Positions 10,131 to 18,653 of a DNA stretch of 64,000 bases are shown here, piece by piece. A program made the position numbers and the translations under genes. Origin of the DNA: Heliomarina baculiformis (GTDB lineage Bacteria > Pseudomonadota > Alphaproteobacteria > Rhodobacterales > Rhodobacteraceae); NCBI RefSeq assembly GCF_019966545.1, contig NZ_JAIMIC010000007.1, positions 248,001 through 312,000 on the forward strand, written 5' to 3'. Within the stretch, counting starts at the first letter, position 1, and each line of letters starts with the position of its first letter. The notes below the pieces were generated by a model. It had not been told where the DNA came from, did not search any database, and was given only the letters and a program-made list of their open reading frames with translations.

Positions 10131-10810
10131 GCATTCTTTAGCAACTGTTCAGCGAGCCCGATACCTTGAGGATGGCCGACGTCGCACCACCGGCCGGGAT
10201 AGGCACATCCAAAGATCCGCCCGGACTGGCTTAGGTCATCCCAGACGCGGTTCAGGGAGAAGACCTTTTGATCTGTGTGCTCGACCGCGCCGGTTTTGAG
10301 GATCTGAACGCCGCCATAAACATAATCGCCCTGGCGCGCGAGCCTGCCATCGGGGTCAAGCGAGAAATCACCGCCGCCCACGCGACCGACGGTGTTTCCG
10401 ACCGGCACACAGATCAGCAGCGCGTCCATGCGATTGGGATCCCAGGCCTTGGCAAGGCAGGACAGCGGGTTGGGACCGGCCCAGATCGCATCCGTGTTCA
10501 TGGTAAAGACAGGATCGGCCGCCAGCAGGGGCAGGGCAGCTTTCAACCCGCCGCCGGTATCGAGGATATCCGGCTGTTCGTCCGAGATGAGGATATCGCG
10601 ACCGGCGAGGTAATCTGCCAGCATTGGGGCCTTGTAATGGGTGTTCACCACTTTGCGCAGCGGGCCGAAATTATCCACGATTTCAAGCGTGTGGTCGATC
10701 AGTGGCCTGTTCAGCACGTTGACAAGAGGTTTGGGCCTGTCGGCGGTCAGTTCGCCCATACGCGTGCCGAACCCGGCGGCAAAGAGCATGATGGCTTTTG
10801 GAGCATTCAT
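10127..10810 (-). CDS. murU: N-acetylmuramate-1-phosphate uridylyltransferase MurU
   Basis: Nucleotidyltransferase of 227 residues. The N-terminal signature AAGFGTRM followed by DRPKPLVNV is the NTP-binding loop of sugar-1-phosphate nucleotidylyltransferases, and MNTDAIW supplies the metal-binding Asp. Together with the kinase gene just upstream it makes up the AmgK-MurU route that recycles cell-wall N-acetylmuramate directly to UDP-MurNAc, bypassing de novo UDP-MurNAc synthesis and hence fosfomycin. The start codon overlaps the amgK stop (TAATG). The assignment to MurU rather than another nucleotidyltransferase rests partly on this pairing. Confidence 0.88.
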   Translation of the reverse strand: MNAPKAIMLFAAGFGTRMGELTADRPKPLVNVLNRPLIDHTLEIVDNFGPLRKVVNTHYKAPMLADYLAGRDILISDEQPDILDTGGGLKAALPLLAADPVFTMNTDAIWAGPNPLSCLAKAWDPNRMDALLICVPVGNTVGRVGGGDFSLDPDGRLARQGDYVYGGVQILKTGAVEHTDQKVFSLNRVWDDLSQSGRIFGCAYPGRWCDVGHPQGIGLAEQLLKNA

Positions 10811-11814
10811 TATTCGGCCCGAAGAAGCGCGAGATTTTCAGGCGTCGGTTGGGGCAGGTTGGTAAGCAGAAGATCCGCAACCAGGGCCAGCGCCGGGTGT
10901 TCGAGATCGCGGGTGAGAACCTCCCAGACCTTCGGGATCATTTCGACATAGCGGGGTTTGCCATAGGTCGTTCCGAGCCGTGCGAATACACCGAGAATCC
11001 GCAGGTTGCGCTGGGCGCCGAGCACGGCGTAGGCCTTGCGGAAAGCGTGATCCTGGACGCCGGTTTCGTCGATGTAATGGGCGATCATCTTCGCTTCGAC
11101 CCCAGGAGAGACATCGCGGCGAATGTCCTGAAGCAGGGAGACGAGATCATAGGCCGGGTGACCCGACATGGCATCCTGAAAATCCAGCAGGCCGACACGC
11201 GCGACGCCGGTTCTGTCAGGTAGCCAGAGCAGGTTATCGGCGTGGTAGTCGCGCTGAACCAGGACGGGGTTTTCGGGTTCGATATCGCGCAGGATCGTAT
11301 TGAACTGCCCCGCGAAACGCTCGGCCACCTGCGGATCGGGCGCGCCATTGACGCGGTCGGCATATTCAGAAAACGCCAGACCGGCCAGATCGGTCATCAG
11401 CGCCGCGTCGTAAGCGCCAAGAGGTGGGAGCGGCGCCTTGTGCAGTTCGATCAGGACATCGACCGCCGCGCTGTAGAGTTCCTCTTCGAGGGCGGGGTCA
11501 TTAGCAATGACGCGGGAAAAAAGATCGTCGCCCAGATCCTCGAGGATGAGAAATCCGTTTTCCTCGTCCGCGGCGATGATTTCGGGCGCGCTCAGTCCGG
11601 TTTCTTTCAGGTGCCGGGCTATCTTGACGAAGGGGCGGATGTCTTCGCCCTTTTCCGGCGGCGCGTCCATGAAAACAGCGGTTCCGCCGGTCTCCGTTTT
11701 GGTCAGCCGATCATACCTGCGGTTCGACGCATCACCGGCCAAGAGGCTGCGGTCGGCATTCTTCCACTCGGTTCCGGCGATGAATGCTTTTGCGAGTTCG
11801 GCGCGGTCGGTCAT
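10810..11814 (-). CDS. amgK: Anomeric N-acetylmuramate/N-acetylglucosamine kinase AmgK
   Basis: Aminoglycoside-phosphotransferase-fold kinase, 334 residues. The catalytic loop is VQRDYHADNLLWL, and the metal site LLDFQDAMSGHPAYDL follows. Near the N-terminus GDASNRRYDRL serves as the nucleotide loop. Partner of the adjacent murU in peptidoglycan recycling. I use the ATG at 11814, which overlaps the tsaE stop as ATGA; an in-frame upstream start (11841) would sit inside tsaE. Often annotated simply as a phosphotransferase. Confidence 0.88.
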   Translation of the reverse strand: MTDRAELAKAFIAGTEWKNADRSLLAGDASNRRYDRLTKTETGGTAVFMDAPPEKGEDIRPFVKIARHLKETGLSAPEIIAADEENGFLILEDLGDDLFSRVIANDPALEEELYSAAVDVLIELHKAPLPPLGAYDAALMTDLAGLAFSEYADRVNGAPDPQVAERFAGQFNTILRDIEPENPVLVQRDYHADNLLWLPDRTGVARVGLLDFQDAMSGHPAYDLVSLLQDIRRDVSPGVEAKMIAHYIDETGVQDHAFRKAYAVLGAQRNLRILGVFARLGTTYGKPRYVEMIPKVWEVLTRDLEHPALALVADLLLTNLPQPTPENLALLRAE

Positions 11815-12281
11815 GTGAGCATTTCCAGTTTCTTTTCCCATTTCGGGTCGGTCCAGCTGAGGTTCAGTTGGCGGCTGTCTTCGTTCACCTTGTCGGGCAA
11901 GAGTTCAAGGGTAAGGGCATCGAGCGGGGTCAAATCGACCAGGCGTTCAGGCCATTCGATCAGGCAGATGGCGTCGGTGAAGGCATCCGTCAGGCCAAGT
12001 TCCTCGATCTCGTCGGGGCCGGACAGCCGGTAGAGATCGGCGTGCCAGATCGTGCCTGTGGAGCCGTCGTAGATCTGAACGAGGGTGAATGTTGGAGAGG
12101 GCACGTCTTCGGGGATATCCTGAAGTGACTGCACCAGATGTCGGCAGATATGGGTCTTGCCCGCGCCGACGGGGCCAAAGAACAGCACCGTATCGCCCGG
12201 CGCGAGCGTTTTGCCCAGCCGGGTGGCGAAGGCTGCGCTGTCTTCGGGCGAGGTCAGGGTGAAAGTGCGTTCGGCGGTCAT
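11811..12281 (-). CDS. tsaE: tRNA threonylcarbamoyladenosine biosynthesis protein TsaE
   Basis: Small P-loop ATPase needed, with TsaB and TsaD, for the t6A modification of tRNAs reading ANN codons. Walker A is GPVGAGKTHICRHL at about residues 35-48, and the SPTFTL and HADLYRL motifs of the family follow. 156 residues from the ATG at 12281. A TTG at 12317 would add 12 residues and is not excluded, as neither start has a strong ribosome-binding site. It lies in the operon between the PAS protein and amgK. Confidence 0.95.
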   Translation of the reverse strand: MTAERTFTLTSPEDSAAFATRLGKTLAPGDTVLFFGPVGAGKTHICRHLVQSLQDIPEDVPSPTFTLVQIYDGSTGTIWHADLYRLSGPDEIEELGLTDAFTDAICLIEWPERLVDLTPLDALTLELLPDKVNEDSRQLNLSWTDPKWEKKLEMLT

Positions 12282-12321
12282 GAGCCGCACAATGGCGAGC
12301 CGGACCGGCAGCCGCAAGCGG

Positions 12322-13872
12322 TCAGTTATGCACTTCGAGCTGCGGTTTCCCGTTGATCTGAACCATGTTGGCGGGCGACAGGTTCGAAAAGGTGATGAGA
12401 CTGGTGCCGTTCAGGATGGGGCGGACGCGACACAGCATGCGTTCACCATTCTGGAGCGTGATTTCAGCTTCCCAGTTGGTACGATTTTCGCTGGCGCTGA
12501 CGAAATCGCGGATTTCTCCCCAGATCGGCGTTGCCTTGCAATTCTGTTGCCAGATCCGGGTCGCGTCGATGACGGTGCTTTGGGTAAAGCTGCTGTCTGG
12601 ATCGACATTCCAGAGATCGCGATAGGCCTTGTTGCACAGGGCCAGCGTGCCATCGGGAACAAAGACGACAAAGGCATCGCCGATTTCGTCAAGCACAGCC
12701 TGACCCAGTTCCAGATCCGACCGGAAACGGCGGGTAAGGGTGATCTCGGCTGTGATATCCTCAAACAGAAAGGCGATAGCGCCATCCGGATGCGGGCGTC
12801 CGTTGACCGAATAGACCGAACCCGACGGCAGCGACCATGTTTCCTGATAGCGGCCATCGGAGGCGGCGGCGACAAGCTCGGCCATCTGGTGGCGCCAGCC
12901 ACTGTAATTCTTGGGCTCCGGCATAATGCGCTGGTCACGCAACCGGTCGAAAAAGGTGAGCAGGTTGGGGCGGGCCGAGAGGAATTCGGCGGGCAGGGCG
13001 GTCAGGTCGATCAGCGCTGGATTGAAAAGCGCGAGCTGCCGGTTGCGGTCGAAAATCGCCAGCCCGATGGAAAGCTGCGCGAAGGTCTTGGCCAGCGTCT
13101 GCACGAATTTCCGCTGTGCGTTTTCCGCTTCGACCACTGCGTTCACGTTTACGGCGCAGCAAAGCGGACCTTCGTCATTGGCGATAACAGAAACATCGTA
13201 CCAGATCCGGTCACCAGTGCCGAGCATGGTGACTGGCACCCGGCGGGAGCGGGACTGTTCCACGTCGCTGGGCAGGATCGGGAACAAGCAGGAGGTTTCG
13301 GATTCGGGTTTCGAACTGATCTTTTCGGCCAGAGACTGATAGGCGGCATTGCTCCATACTACGTCGCCCGATTCAGAGAGTTGCCAGATCGGGTACGGGG
13401 TTTTGTTGACCGCAAGCCGAAGCTGCAAGAGCTCATCCCGTGCCGAGGGGCCGAGCAGAAGAGACGGGTCATTCTGAACAGCACTGTTTTCGCCGATGCG
13501 GACCCGGGTAATGCCGTCGAGCCATTCCATCGTGAGAATTGCGGGGTCTTCCTTCCCTATGGCGCGACGCCGCACGCGCCCTGCGAGCCGCAGCTCGCTT
13601 TGCGAGGACGGCAGATCGCGAAAGCGCGTTTTCAACGCCTCACACAGAGTATTCCAGTCAAAATTTTCCTCGCTGGCCTCGATATATCCGCTTGCTGCAG
13701 AGGAGGCATCGAGCAAACGGTTGCCATCGAATATCCAGACCGCGTCATCGTTCGTTTCCGCGACGTACTTGCTTCTCCATGATCGGGAGGACCGGGAACC
13801 GGGAGAAAGGGTTGCTACCGTCAGAATTGCCGAAAGCAAGGAAACGATTACAAGGGCTATCCACTCACTCAT
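12322..13872 (-). CDS. Membrane-anchored multi-PAS domain protein without kinase domain
   Basis: 516 residues. A single hydrophobic N-terminal segment (about 5-23) is followed by a run of PAS-like modules starting near 145 (PYPIWQLSESGDVVWSN), 270 (LSIGLAIFDRNRQLALFNP) and 395 (DAFVVFVPDGTLALCNKAY), the last with a typical LFEDITAE exit. No HisKA box, HATPase, GGDEF, EAL or methyl-accepting region is present; the protein ends soon after the third PAS. It is first in the tsaE-amgK-murU-addBA operon and sits next to regB. It may sense a signal for a partner protein; the function is unknown. Confidence 0.75.
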   Translation of the reverse strand: MSEWIALVIVSLLSAILTVATLSPGSRSSRSWRSKYVAETNDDAVWIFDGNRLLDASSAASGYIEASEENFDWNTLCEALKTRFRDLPSSQSELRLAGRVRRRAIGKEDPAILTMEWLDGITRVRIGENSAVQNDPSLLLGPSARDELLQLRLAVNKTPYPIWQLSESGDVVWSNAAYQSLAEKISSKPESETSCLFPILPSDVEQSRSRRVPVTMLGTGDRIWYDVSVIANDEGPLCCAVNVNAVVEAENAQRKFVQTLAKTFAQLSIGLAIFDRNRQLALFNPALIDLTALPAEFLSARPNLLTFFDRLRDQRIMPEPKNYSGWRHQMAELVAAASDGRYQETWSLPSGSVYSVNGRPHPDGAIAFLFEDITAEITLTRRFRSDLELGQAVLDEIGDAFVVFVPDGTLALCNKAYRDLWNVDPDSSFTQSTVIDATRIWQQNCKATPIWGEIRDFVSASENRTNWEAEITLQNGERMLCRVRPILNGTSLITFSNLSPANMVQINGKPQLEVHN

Positions 13873-13965
13873 GGGAAAAGTATTACCGTTTCTCCAGCCA
13901 AGGACCTTAGCTACAGTTCCGAGAAATGGTTAACACGACCTTAACCGGAGGAGATTATCTCACCG

Positions 13966-15363
13966 TCACGTTTCGATAGGCCGGTTCTTCCCGAGGGGAA
14001 CGATATTGTCGCCGGCGCGGGCGTCGATGCTGCGGCGGGGCCAGCGGACTTCGACAATGGCACCTGTGCGGTTTGCCATTACGGGAACGTCGCCCGTCCA
14101 TTCCGGCCCGTTTGCAAAGCGAAGTTCGGCGCCGGAACGTTCCAGAAGCGTCTTTGCGATGAAGAGCCCAAGGCCCATGCCTTCGTACCCTGGGCGGGAG
14201 GGCCGGTCGGTTTCCTGACGTCTGCGGCGCATGAAGGGATCGCCAATGCGGCCGATAGTCTGCGGTGGAAAACCACGGCCGTCGTCCATGATGCGGATCG
14301 AAATGAAGTTCTCGTTCCAGCTCGATTCCAGCCAGACGGTGGTTCGGGCGAAATCGACGGCGTTCTGGACGAGGTTGCGCAAGCCGTGGATGACCTCTGG
14401 TTTGCGCAGGATCGAAGGCTGCTGAAAAGCGGTGCCCGAGCCGGGGTGTTCTTCGAAGATGATTTCCTTGCCGCGATCCATATGCGGTTCGGCGGCTTCA
14501 TTGAGCACGGCGCTGAGAGGTGCCTGACGCAGGTGCAGGTCATCCTTACCGGCCCGGCCCATGTTGCGCAGGATGTCGCGACACCGGTCGGCCTGTTCGC
14601 GGATAAGCTGGGCATCCTCGCGCAGGTCGGGGCGGTCGTCCAGTTCCTCGAAGAGTTCGGCACTGGTGAGTTTTATCGTGGCAAGTGGTGTGCCCAGTTC
14701 ATGCGCCGCGGCCGCAACCACACCGCCAAGGTCAGTCAGCTTTTGTTCACGGGCGAGGGCCATTTGCGTTGCGGCAAGCGCGTCGGACATGGAGTGCATC
14801 TCTGAACTGACGCGACGGGAATAGGCGCCCATGAAGAGTGTTGCGATGGTGATCGCGGCCCAGTTGCCAAAGACGAACATGTCCGGCAGGCGCAGTACCT
14901 CGCCGCTTTCGGTGACGAGGGGGAGGTGATTGACCGCTAGCATCGTCACCAGCATGATCGCGCAACCGCCGATCAATATCGTCGAGCGCAGGCCCAGAAC
15001 GCTGGCGGAAATTGTGACCGGGCCCAGCATCAGCATGGCAAAGGGGTTGTTCAGCCCACCGGTCAGGTAAAGCAGGAAGGAAAGCTGGAGCAGGTCGAAG
15101 AGAACCATCATGAAGTTCTCTGTCTCATTCAGACGCTTGTTTTCCGGAAAGACGAAAATCGCAATCAGGTTGCCGACGACCGAGACCCCGATGGCGAGGT
15201 AGCAAAGACCGAATTCGAGTTGCAGGTTGTACATCTGCTGCGACACGGTGATCGCGGCAAGCTGCCCGACGATGGCGACCCAGCGCAGAAAGATCAGCGT
15301 GCGCAGACGGATCCAGTTGCTGCGTTCCTGCCCGTGGAGAATGGCGCCGGAAGAATTGAACAT
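13966..15363 (-). CDS. regB: Redox sensor histidine kinase RegB/PrrB
   Basis: Membrane sensor of respiratory redox state that phosphorylates RegA. 465 residues. About six transmembrane segments occupy residues 25-185 and include the quinone-binding heptapeptide GGLNNPF at 102-108. The phosphorylated His221 lies in AHELGTPLATIKL, and the redox-active cysteine is Cys261 in ADRCRDILRNMG. The HATPase part has the N-box (RNLVQNAVDFA), DDGRGF and GMGLGLFIAKTLL. The start at 15363 has AAGG upstream. It is divergent from senC, as in Rhodobacter. In that system it controls respiration, nitrogen and carbon fixation genes; here no target is visible. Confidence 0.97.
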   Translation of the reverse strand: MFNSSGAILHGQERSNWIRLRTLIFLRWVAIVGQLAAITVSQQMYNLQLEFGLCYLAIGVSVVGNLIAIFVFPENKRLNETENFMMVLFDLLQLSFLLYLTGGLNNPFAMLMLGPVTISASVLGLRSTILIGGCAIMLVTMLAVNHLPLVTESGEVLRLPDMFVFGNWAAITIATLFMGAYSRRVSSEMHSMSDALAATQMALAREQKLTDLGGVVAAAAHELGTPLATIKLTSAELFEELDDRPDLREDAQLIREQADRCRDILRNMGRAGKDDLHLRQAPLSAVLNEAAEPHMDRGKEIIFEEHPGSGTAFQQPSILRKPEVIHGLRNLVQNAVDFARTTVWLESSWNENFISIRIMDDGRGFPPQTIGRIGDPFMRRRRQETDRPSRPGYEGMGLGLFIAKTLLERSGAELRFANGPEWTGDVPVMANRTGAIVEVRWPRRSIDARAGDNIVPLGKNRPIET

Positions 15364-15453
15364 GCGTGACCTTACGTCTGTTGCGGCGGCTAAATATGTT
15401 GATAGGTGTCCACGCCGGAACGATCAACAATCATGAGCCAGAGGATAATCACG
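15364..15453. promoter_or_regulatory. Divergent regB / senC-regA promoter region
   Basis: The gap between the two divergent starts must hold promoters in both directions. A TTGCGGCGG stretch near the regB start resembles half of a RegA-type GC-rich site, but no full repeat is evident. Autoregulation is known in relatives and only inferred here. Confidence 0.4.
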
Positions 15454-16074
15454 ATGCGCCGCTATTTTGCATTTCTCGGAGCGGCCGTTCTGGTGGCCCT
15501 TTTGGGCGGTACCTGGCTTTACACCGTATATGCGCGCAACGACAATCCGCTGGCCTCTTGCGGGGTTGGTCAAGTCGCGGGCGGCTCGGCCCAGATTGGC
15601 GGTCCTTTCGAGCTGGTGAATGCATCGGGTGAGACGGTGACCGATACGGAGGTGATCACCGAACCGTCGCTGGTCTATTTCGGCTACACCTTCTGTCCGG
15701 ATGTCTGCCCGATGGATATGGCGCGCAACGCAGATGCGGTCGATCTGCTACAGGACGCCGGTTATGGCGTAACGCCGGTTTTCATCACCGTCGATCCGGA
15801 TCGGGATACGCCCGAGGTCGTTGGTGACTTTGCCGACAACCTGCATGAGCGGATGATTGGCCTGACTGGTTCGGCGGAGCAGATCAAGAATGTCAGCCAG
15901 ACCTACAAGGCCTATTACAACGCGCACAAGGACGAGGGCGAATTCTACCTCGTCGATCATTCGACCTTTACCTACCTTATGACTCCAGAGAACGGGTTCA
16001 TCGAATTCTTTCGCCGGGATCTGAGCGCCGAGGATATGGCCGAAAAGACCGCCTGCATCATAGACAACCTCTAG
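15454..16074 (+). CDS. senC: SCO1/SenC/PrrC family copper-binding protein
   Basis: Membrane-anchored thioredoxin-fold protein that delivers copper to the CuA centre of cytochrome oxidase and, in Rhodobacter, influences the RegBA signal. One N-terminal membrane anchor (about 5-24) is followed by the copper ligands CPDVCP and the later His in DHSTFTYLM. 206 residues from the ATG at 15454, chosen for GAGG nine bases upstream. An ATG at 15433 would add seven residues. It precedes regA in the same direction. Confidence 0.95.
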   Translation: MRRYFAFLGAAVLVALLGGTWLYTVYARNDNPLASCGVGQVAGGSAQIGGPFELVNASGETVTDTEVITEPSLVYFGYTFCPDVCPMDMARNADAVDLLQDAGYGVTPVFITVDPDRDTPEVVGDFADNLHERMIGLTGSAEQIKNVSQTYKAYYNAHKDEGEFYLVDHSTFTYLMTPENGFIEFFRRDLSAEDMAEKTACIIDNL

Positions 16075-16151
16075 GCGAATCGCTGGTTTGACCTTTTCGA
16101 TGCCGGTCTTCATAGTATGTAAAATAAAGAACAAATGCCGGAGGAACCCGC

Positions 16152-16706
16152 ATGGCAACCGTTGATCCGCATGAGCTTGGTCCTGACCGGTCTTTGCTTT
16201 TGCTCGACGATGACGAGCCTTTCCTGCGCAGGCTGGCCAAGGCGATGGAAAAGCGTGGCTTTGAAGTCGAAATGGCAGGTTCTGTTGCTGCCGGGCGTGC
16301 CATCGCGACAGCCCGTCCACCGGCCTATGCGGTCGTTGATTTGAGGCTTGAGGATGGCAACGGGCTGGATGTGGTTGAGGTTCTGCGGGACAAGCGGCCC
16401 GACAGCCGGGTCGTGGTGCTGACCGGATACGGCGCCATTGCCACTGCCGTGGCGGCGGTCAAGATCGGAGCGACAGACTACCTGTCGAAACCGGCGGATG
16501 CGACCGACATCACCAATGCGCTTCTGGCGAAGACGGACGAACTGCCGCCGCCGCCAGAAAATCCGATGAGCGCTGACCGGGTGCGCTGGGAACATATCCA
16601 GCGCGTCTATGAGCTTTGCGATCGCAATGTGAGCGAAACGGCGCGGCGGCTGAACATGCACCGCCGGACCCTGCAACGCATCCTTGCGAAAAGAAGTCCA
16701 CGTTAG
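16152..16706 (+). CDS. regA: Redox response regulator RegA/PrrA
   Basis: Two-domain response regulator of 184 residues. The receiver has the acidic pocket LLLDDDE (about 16-22), the phosphorylated Asp63 in VVDLRLEDG, and Thr/Lys switch residues in LTGYGA and YLSKPAD. A proline-rich linker (PPPP) leads to the Fis-type helix-turn-helix NVSETARRLNMHRRTLQR at the C-terminus. GGAGG precedes the ATG. RegA is among the most conserved proteins of this lineage; it works with RegB on the opposite strand. Confidence 0.98.
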   Translation: MATVDPHELGPDRSLLLLDDDEPFLRRLAKAMEKRGFEVEMAGSVAAGRAIATARPPAYAVVDLRLEDGNGLDVVEVLRDKRPDSRVVVLTGYGAIATAVAAVKIGATDYLSKPADATDITNALLAKTDELPPPPENPMSADRVRWEHIQRVYELCDRNVSETARRLNMHRRTLQRILAKRSPR

Positions 16707-16711
16707 AGCCT

Positions 16712-17884
16712 GTGTCCGGGGGCGATCTGCCTTTGGGCGCGCAGGGCAGCCAGCCTGATCCGACAGGCGGCTGGTCCGAAGAGATCGTGACTTTGAAACG
16801 TGCCGTTGTGGTGCCGCCGCTCAAGGGCGACTTTATCCAACCGGCGGGCGTTTTGTCCGAGGATGGTGCCTATTGCGCCCATGGGGCGCTGTGGCGGAAA
16901 TTTCGCGCCCTGACCATTGCGCCGGAAATGCCGGAGCGGGCTGAGCCGCTGCCCGGGCGCTGGCTATGGGGCGGAGTTCTCTGGGCGCATTTCGGACATT
17001 TCCTCGTAGAAAGCAGCGCTCGATTGTGGGCACTCGATCAGTTGGAACAGCCTGTTGACGGCATCCTGTTCATGCCACGACGCCCACGGGCGGGTGATGC
17101 GGTCCGGGGATTTCACAAGGATTTCATCCAGTTGATGGCTCCGGAGATGCCAATCCGGGTTGTGACTGACCCGGCCAGCGTCGAAGAATTGGTGGTGCCG
17201 GGGCAGGGGTTTGGCCTTGGCCGGATCACGGCGGGGACGGAGTCTTTCAGGCAGGCGGTTCATAACCGGTTTGCTGCGGATGTCGCGGCGGAGGGGCCGG
17301 AAAAGATCTATATTTCACGCTCGGCGCTGGGCGTCGGCAAGGGCGGTTTGCTGGGCGAAGAGCGTATGGAAGAGCTTTTGGCAAGCGAAGGCTACGAGAT
17401 CTTTCATCCGCAACGGCATGACATGGCAACACAGATCGCGCGCTACAAGGCGGCAAAGCAGATCGTGGCGGCGGATGGTTCGGCCATTCACCTGTTTGCG
17501 ATGGTCGGGCGCGCGGATCAGTCTTTGGCCATTGTCTTGCGGCGCAAATCCTCGGCCAATAACCTGCTGCAATCGAATGTCACGCATTTTTGCGGGCGCG
17601 AACCGCTGATGATCGAGGCGCTGCGCAGCGAATGGGTCAAGGCGACCGACAAGAAGAAATCCAATCGGCTGTCCTTTGGTGAGCTGGATTTGCAGAGGAT
17701 CGGCGCCATGCTGGCCGAGGGCGGTTTTATCCGCGATGCGGCGGCATGGGAGGCGCTGAGCGACGAGGAGCGGCAGGCGCTTTTCGCCGCCAAGAAGCTG
17801 ACCGGGAAGAACGCGCCTGAGGAATTGCCGAAGTACAAGCGTAACCGGATACGCGCGGCGCGCCGGGCGAGGAAAGCGACCTAG
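16712..17884 (+). CDS. Glycosyltransferase family 61 protein
   Basis: About 390 residues from a GTG at 16712, six bases after the regA stop; no ATG is available near the N-terminus, and the frame extends upstream only by overlapping regA. GT61/DUF563 features are GHFLVESSARLWAL near residue 90, the YISRSALG segment and AADGSAIHLFAM near the end of the catalytic part, then a basic C-terminal tail rich in Arg and Lys. Such enzymes are inverting sugar transferases; acceptor and donor are unknown. Its stop overlaps the stop of the convergent HD gene. Confidence 0.8.
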   Translation: MSGGDLPLGAQGSQPDPTGGWSEEIVTLKRAVVVPPLKGDFIQPAGVLSEDGAYCAHGALWRKFRALTIAPEMPERAEPLPGRWLWGGVLWAHFGHFLVESSARLWALDQLEQPVDGILFMPRRPRAGDAVRGFHKDFIQLMAPEMPIRVVTDPASVEELVVPGQGFGLGRITAGTESFRQAVHNRFAADVAAEGPEKIYISRSALGVGKGGLLGEERMEELLASEGYEIFHPQRHDMATQIARYKAAKQIVAADGSAIHLFAMVGRADQSLAIVLRRKSSANNLLQSNVTHFCGREPLMIEALRSEWVKATDKKKSNRLSFGELDLQRIGAMLAEGGFIRDAAAWEALSDEERQALFAAKKLTGKNAPEELPKYKRNRIRAARRARKAT

Positions 17885-18477
17885 CCAAGCTGTCGCGAGA
17901 GGTGCTCGTATCTCTGCGTAAAATCCCGGCGTGTTTCAACGGGGGCGCGCAAGACGATAGTCAAATCCCCTATTAGAGCCTGGTCCGGCTTGCCAAAGAA
18001 CTTGTTCGCCTCGGCCTCGGTAAAGCCCGCGATGCTCGTCGCTTCCATCCATGCGCTGATGTTGTCGGCCTTCTTGATCTGGCGTTTCACGCTGGCGGGG
18101 ATTGTGGCGGGCAGGCCGAAACGGATGTGGATGGCCGAGGTCAGACGGATATCGAGATCCTTGTAACCGGGCCCGACAGCTGCTTTCACCGGGGAAATCA
18201 TGTCGCCGATCACGTATTCGGGCGCGTCGTGCAAAAGCGCGGCCAGTTGCCATTTCGGAGGCGCCTTGGGTGCAATGCGGCGAAACAGCACTTCGACCAG
18301 AAGCGAATGTTCCGCAACGGAATAGGCGAAATCGCCATTTGTCTGTCCGTTCCAGCGCGCGACAAAGGCCAGACCATGGGCGATGTCTTCGATTTCGATG
18401 TCCACGGGCGTCGGATCAAGCAGATCAAGGCGACGGCCGGACAGCATGCGTTGCCAGGCGCGGGGAGGTTTCATCAT
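17881..18477 (-). CDS. HD domain phosphohydrolase
   Basis: 198 residues of the YfbR-like HD superfamily. Metal ligands are seen as His57 (AEHSLLVEV), the HD pair at 83-84 (LLHDAPEYVIGD) and a later Asp (KDLDIRL). Family members are nucleotidases on dNMPs or other phosphomonoesters. The precise substrate is not given by the sequence. It is monocistronic, convergent with the glycosyltransferase and divergent from ahcY. Confidence 0.85.
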   Translation of the reverse strand: MMKPPRAWQRMLSGRRLDLLDPTPVDIEIEDIAHGLAFVARWNGQTNGDFAYSVAEHSLLVEVLFRRIAPKAPPKWQLAALLHDAPEYVIGDMISPVKAAVGPGYKDLDIRLTSAIHIRFGLPATIPASVKRQIKKADNISAWMEATSIAGFTEAEANKFFGKPDQALIGDLTIVLRAPVETRRDFTQRYEHLSRQLG

Positions 18478-18579
18478 GGCTCTCGGTCAGACAAGGGGAG
18501 TCCCGGTTTACTGCCCAAATCCAATGCGCTCGTCCAGCCCGAAGCGCGTGAAACCCGGATTGATTAGGTCTTCGTTAAA

Positions 18580-18618
18580 GGTGATCACCCTGTCACGTTG
18601 CGCCTTTGGGGAGGTGAT
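18580..18618 (+). promoter_or_regulatory. Inverted repeats in the ahcY leader
   Basis: A perfect 10-bp palindrome GGTGATCACC (18580-18589) sits about 65 bp upstream of ahcY. Its ATCACC half can also pair with GGTGAT at 18613-18618, enclosing a 23-base loop. It could be an operator or an alternative RNA fold. I found no match to the conserved core of the SAH riboswitch. Confidence 0.4.
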
Positions 18619-18653
18619 GGTAAATGCGCTCAAAATCATAGGAGTTTCCCATC

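Noticed and set aside
12157-13782. A 541-codon open frame on the plus strand opposite the PAS gene
   Set aside because: It is antisense to a gene with clear domains, has no recognisable motif and is expected from GC-rich codon bias.
18480-18653. SAH riboswitch before ahcY
   Set aside because: No match by eye to the conserved SAH riboswitch core; only simple inverted repeats were found.
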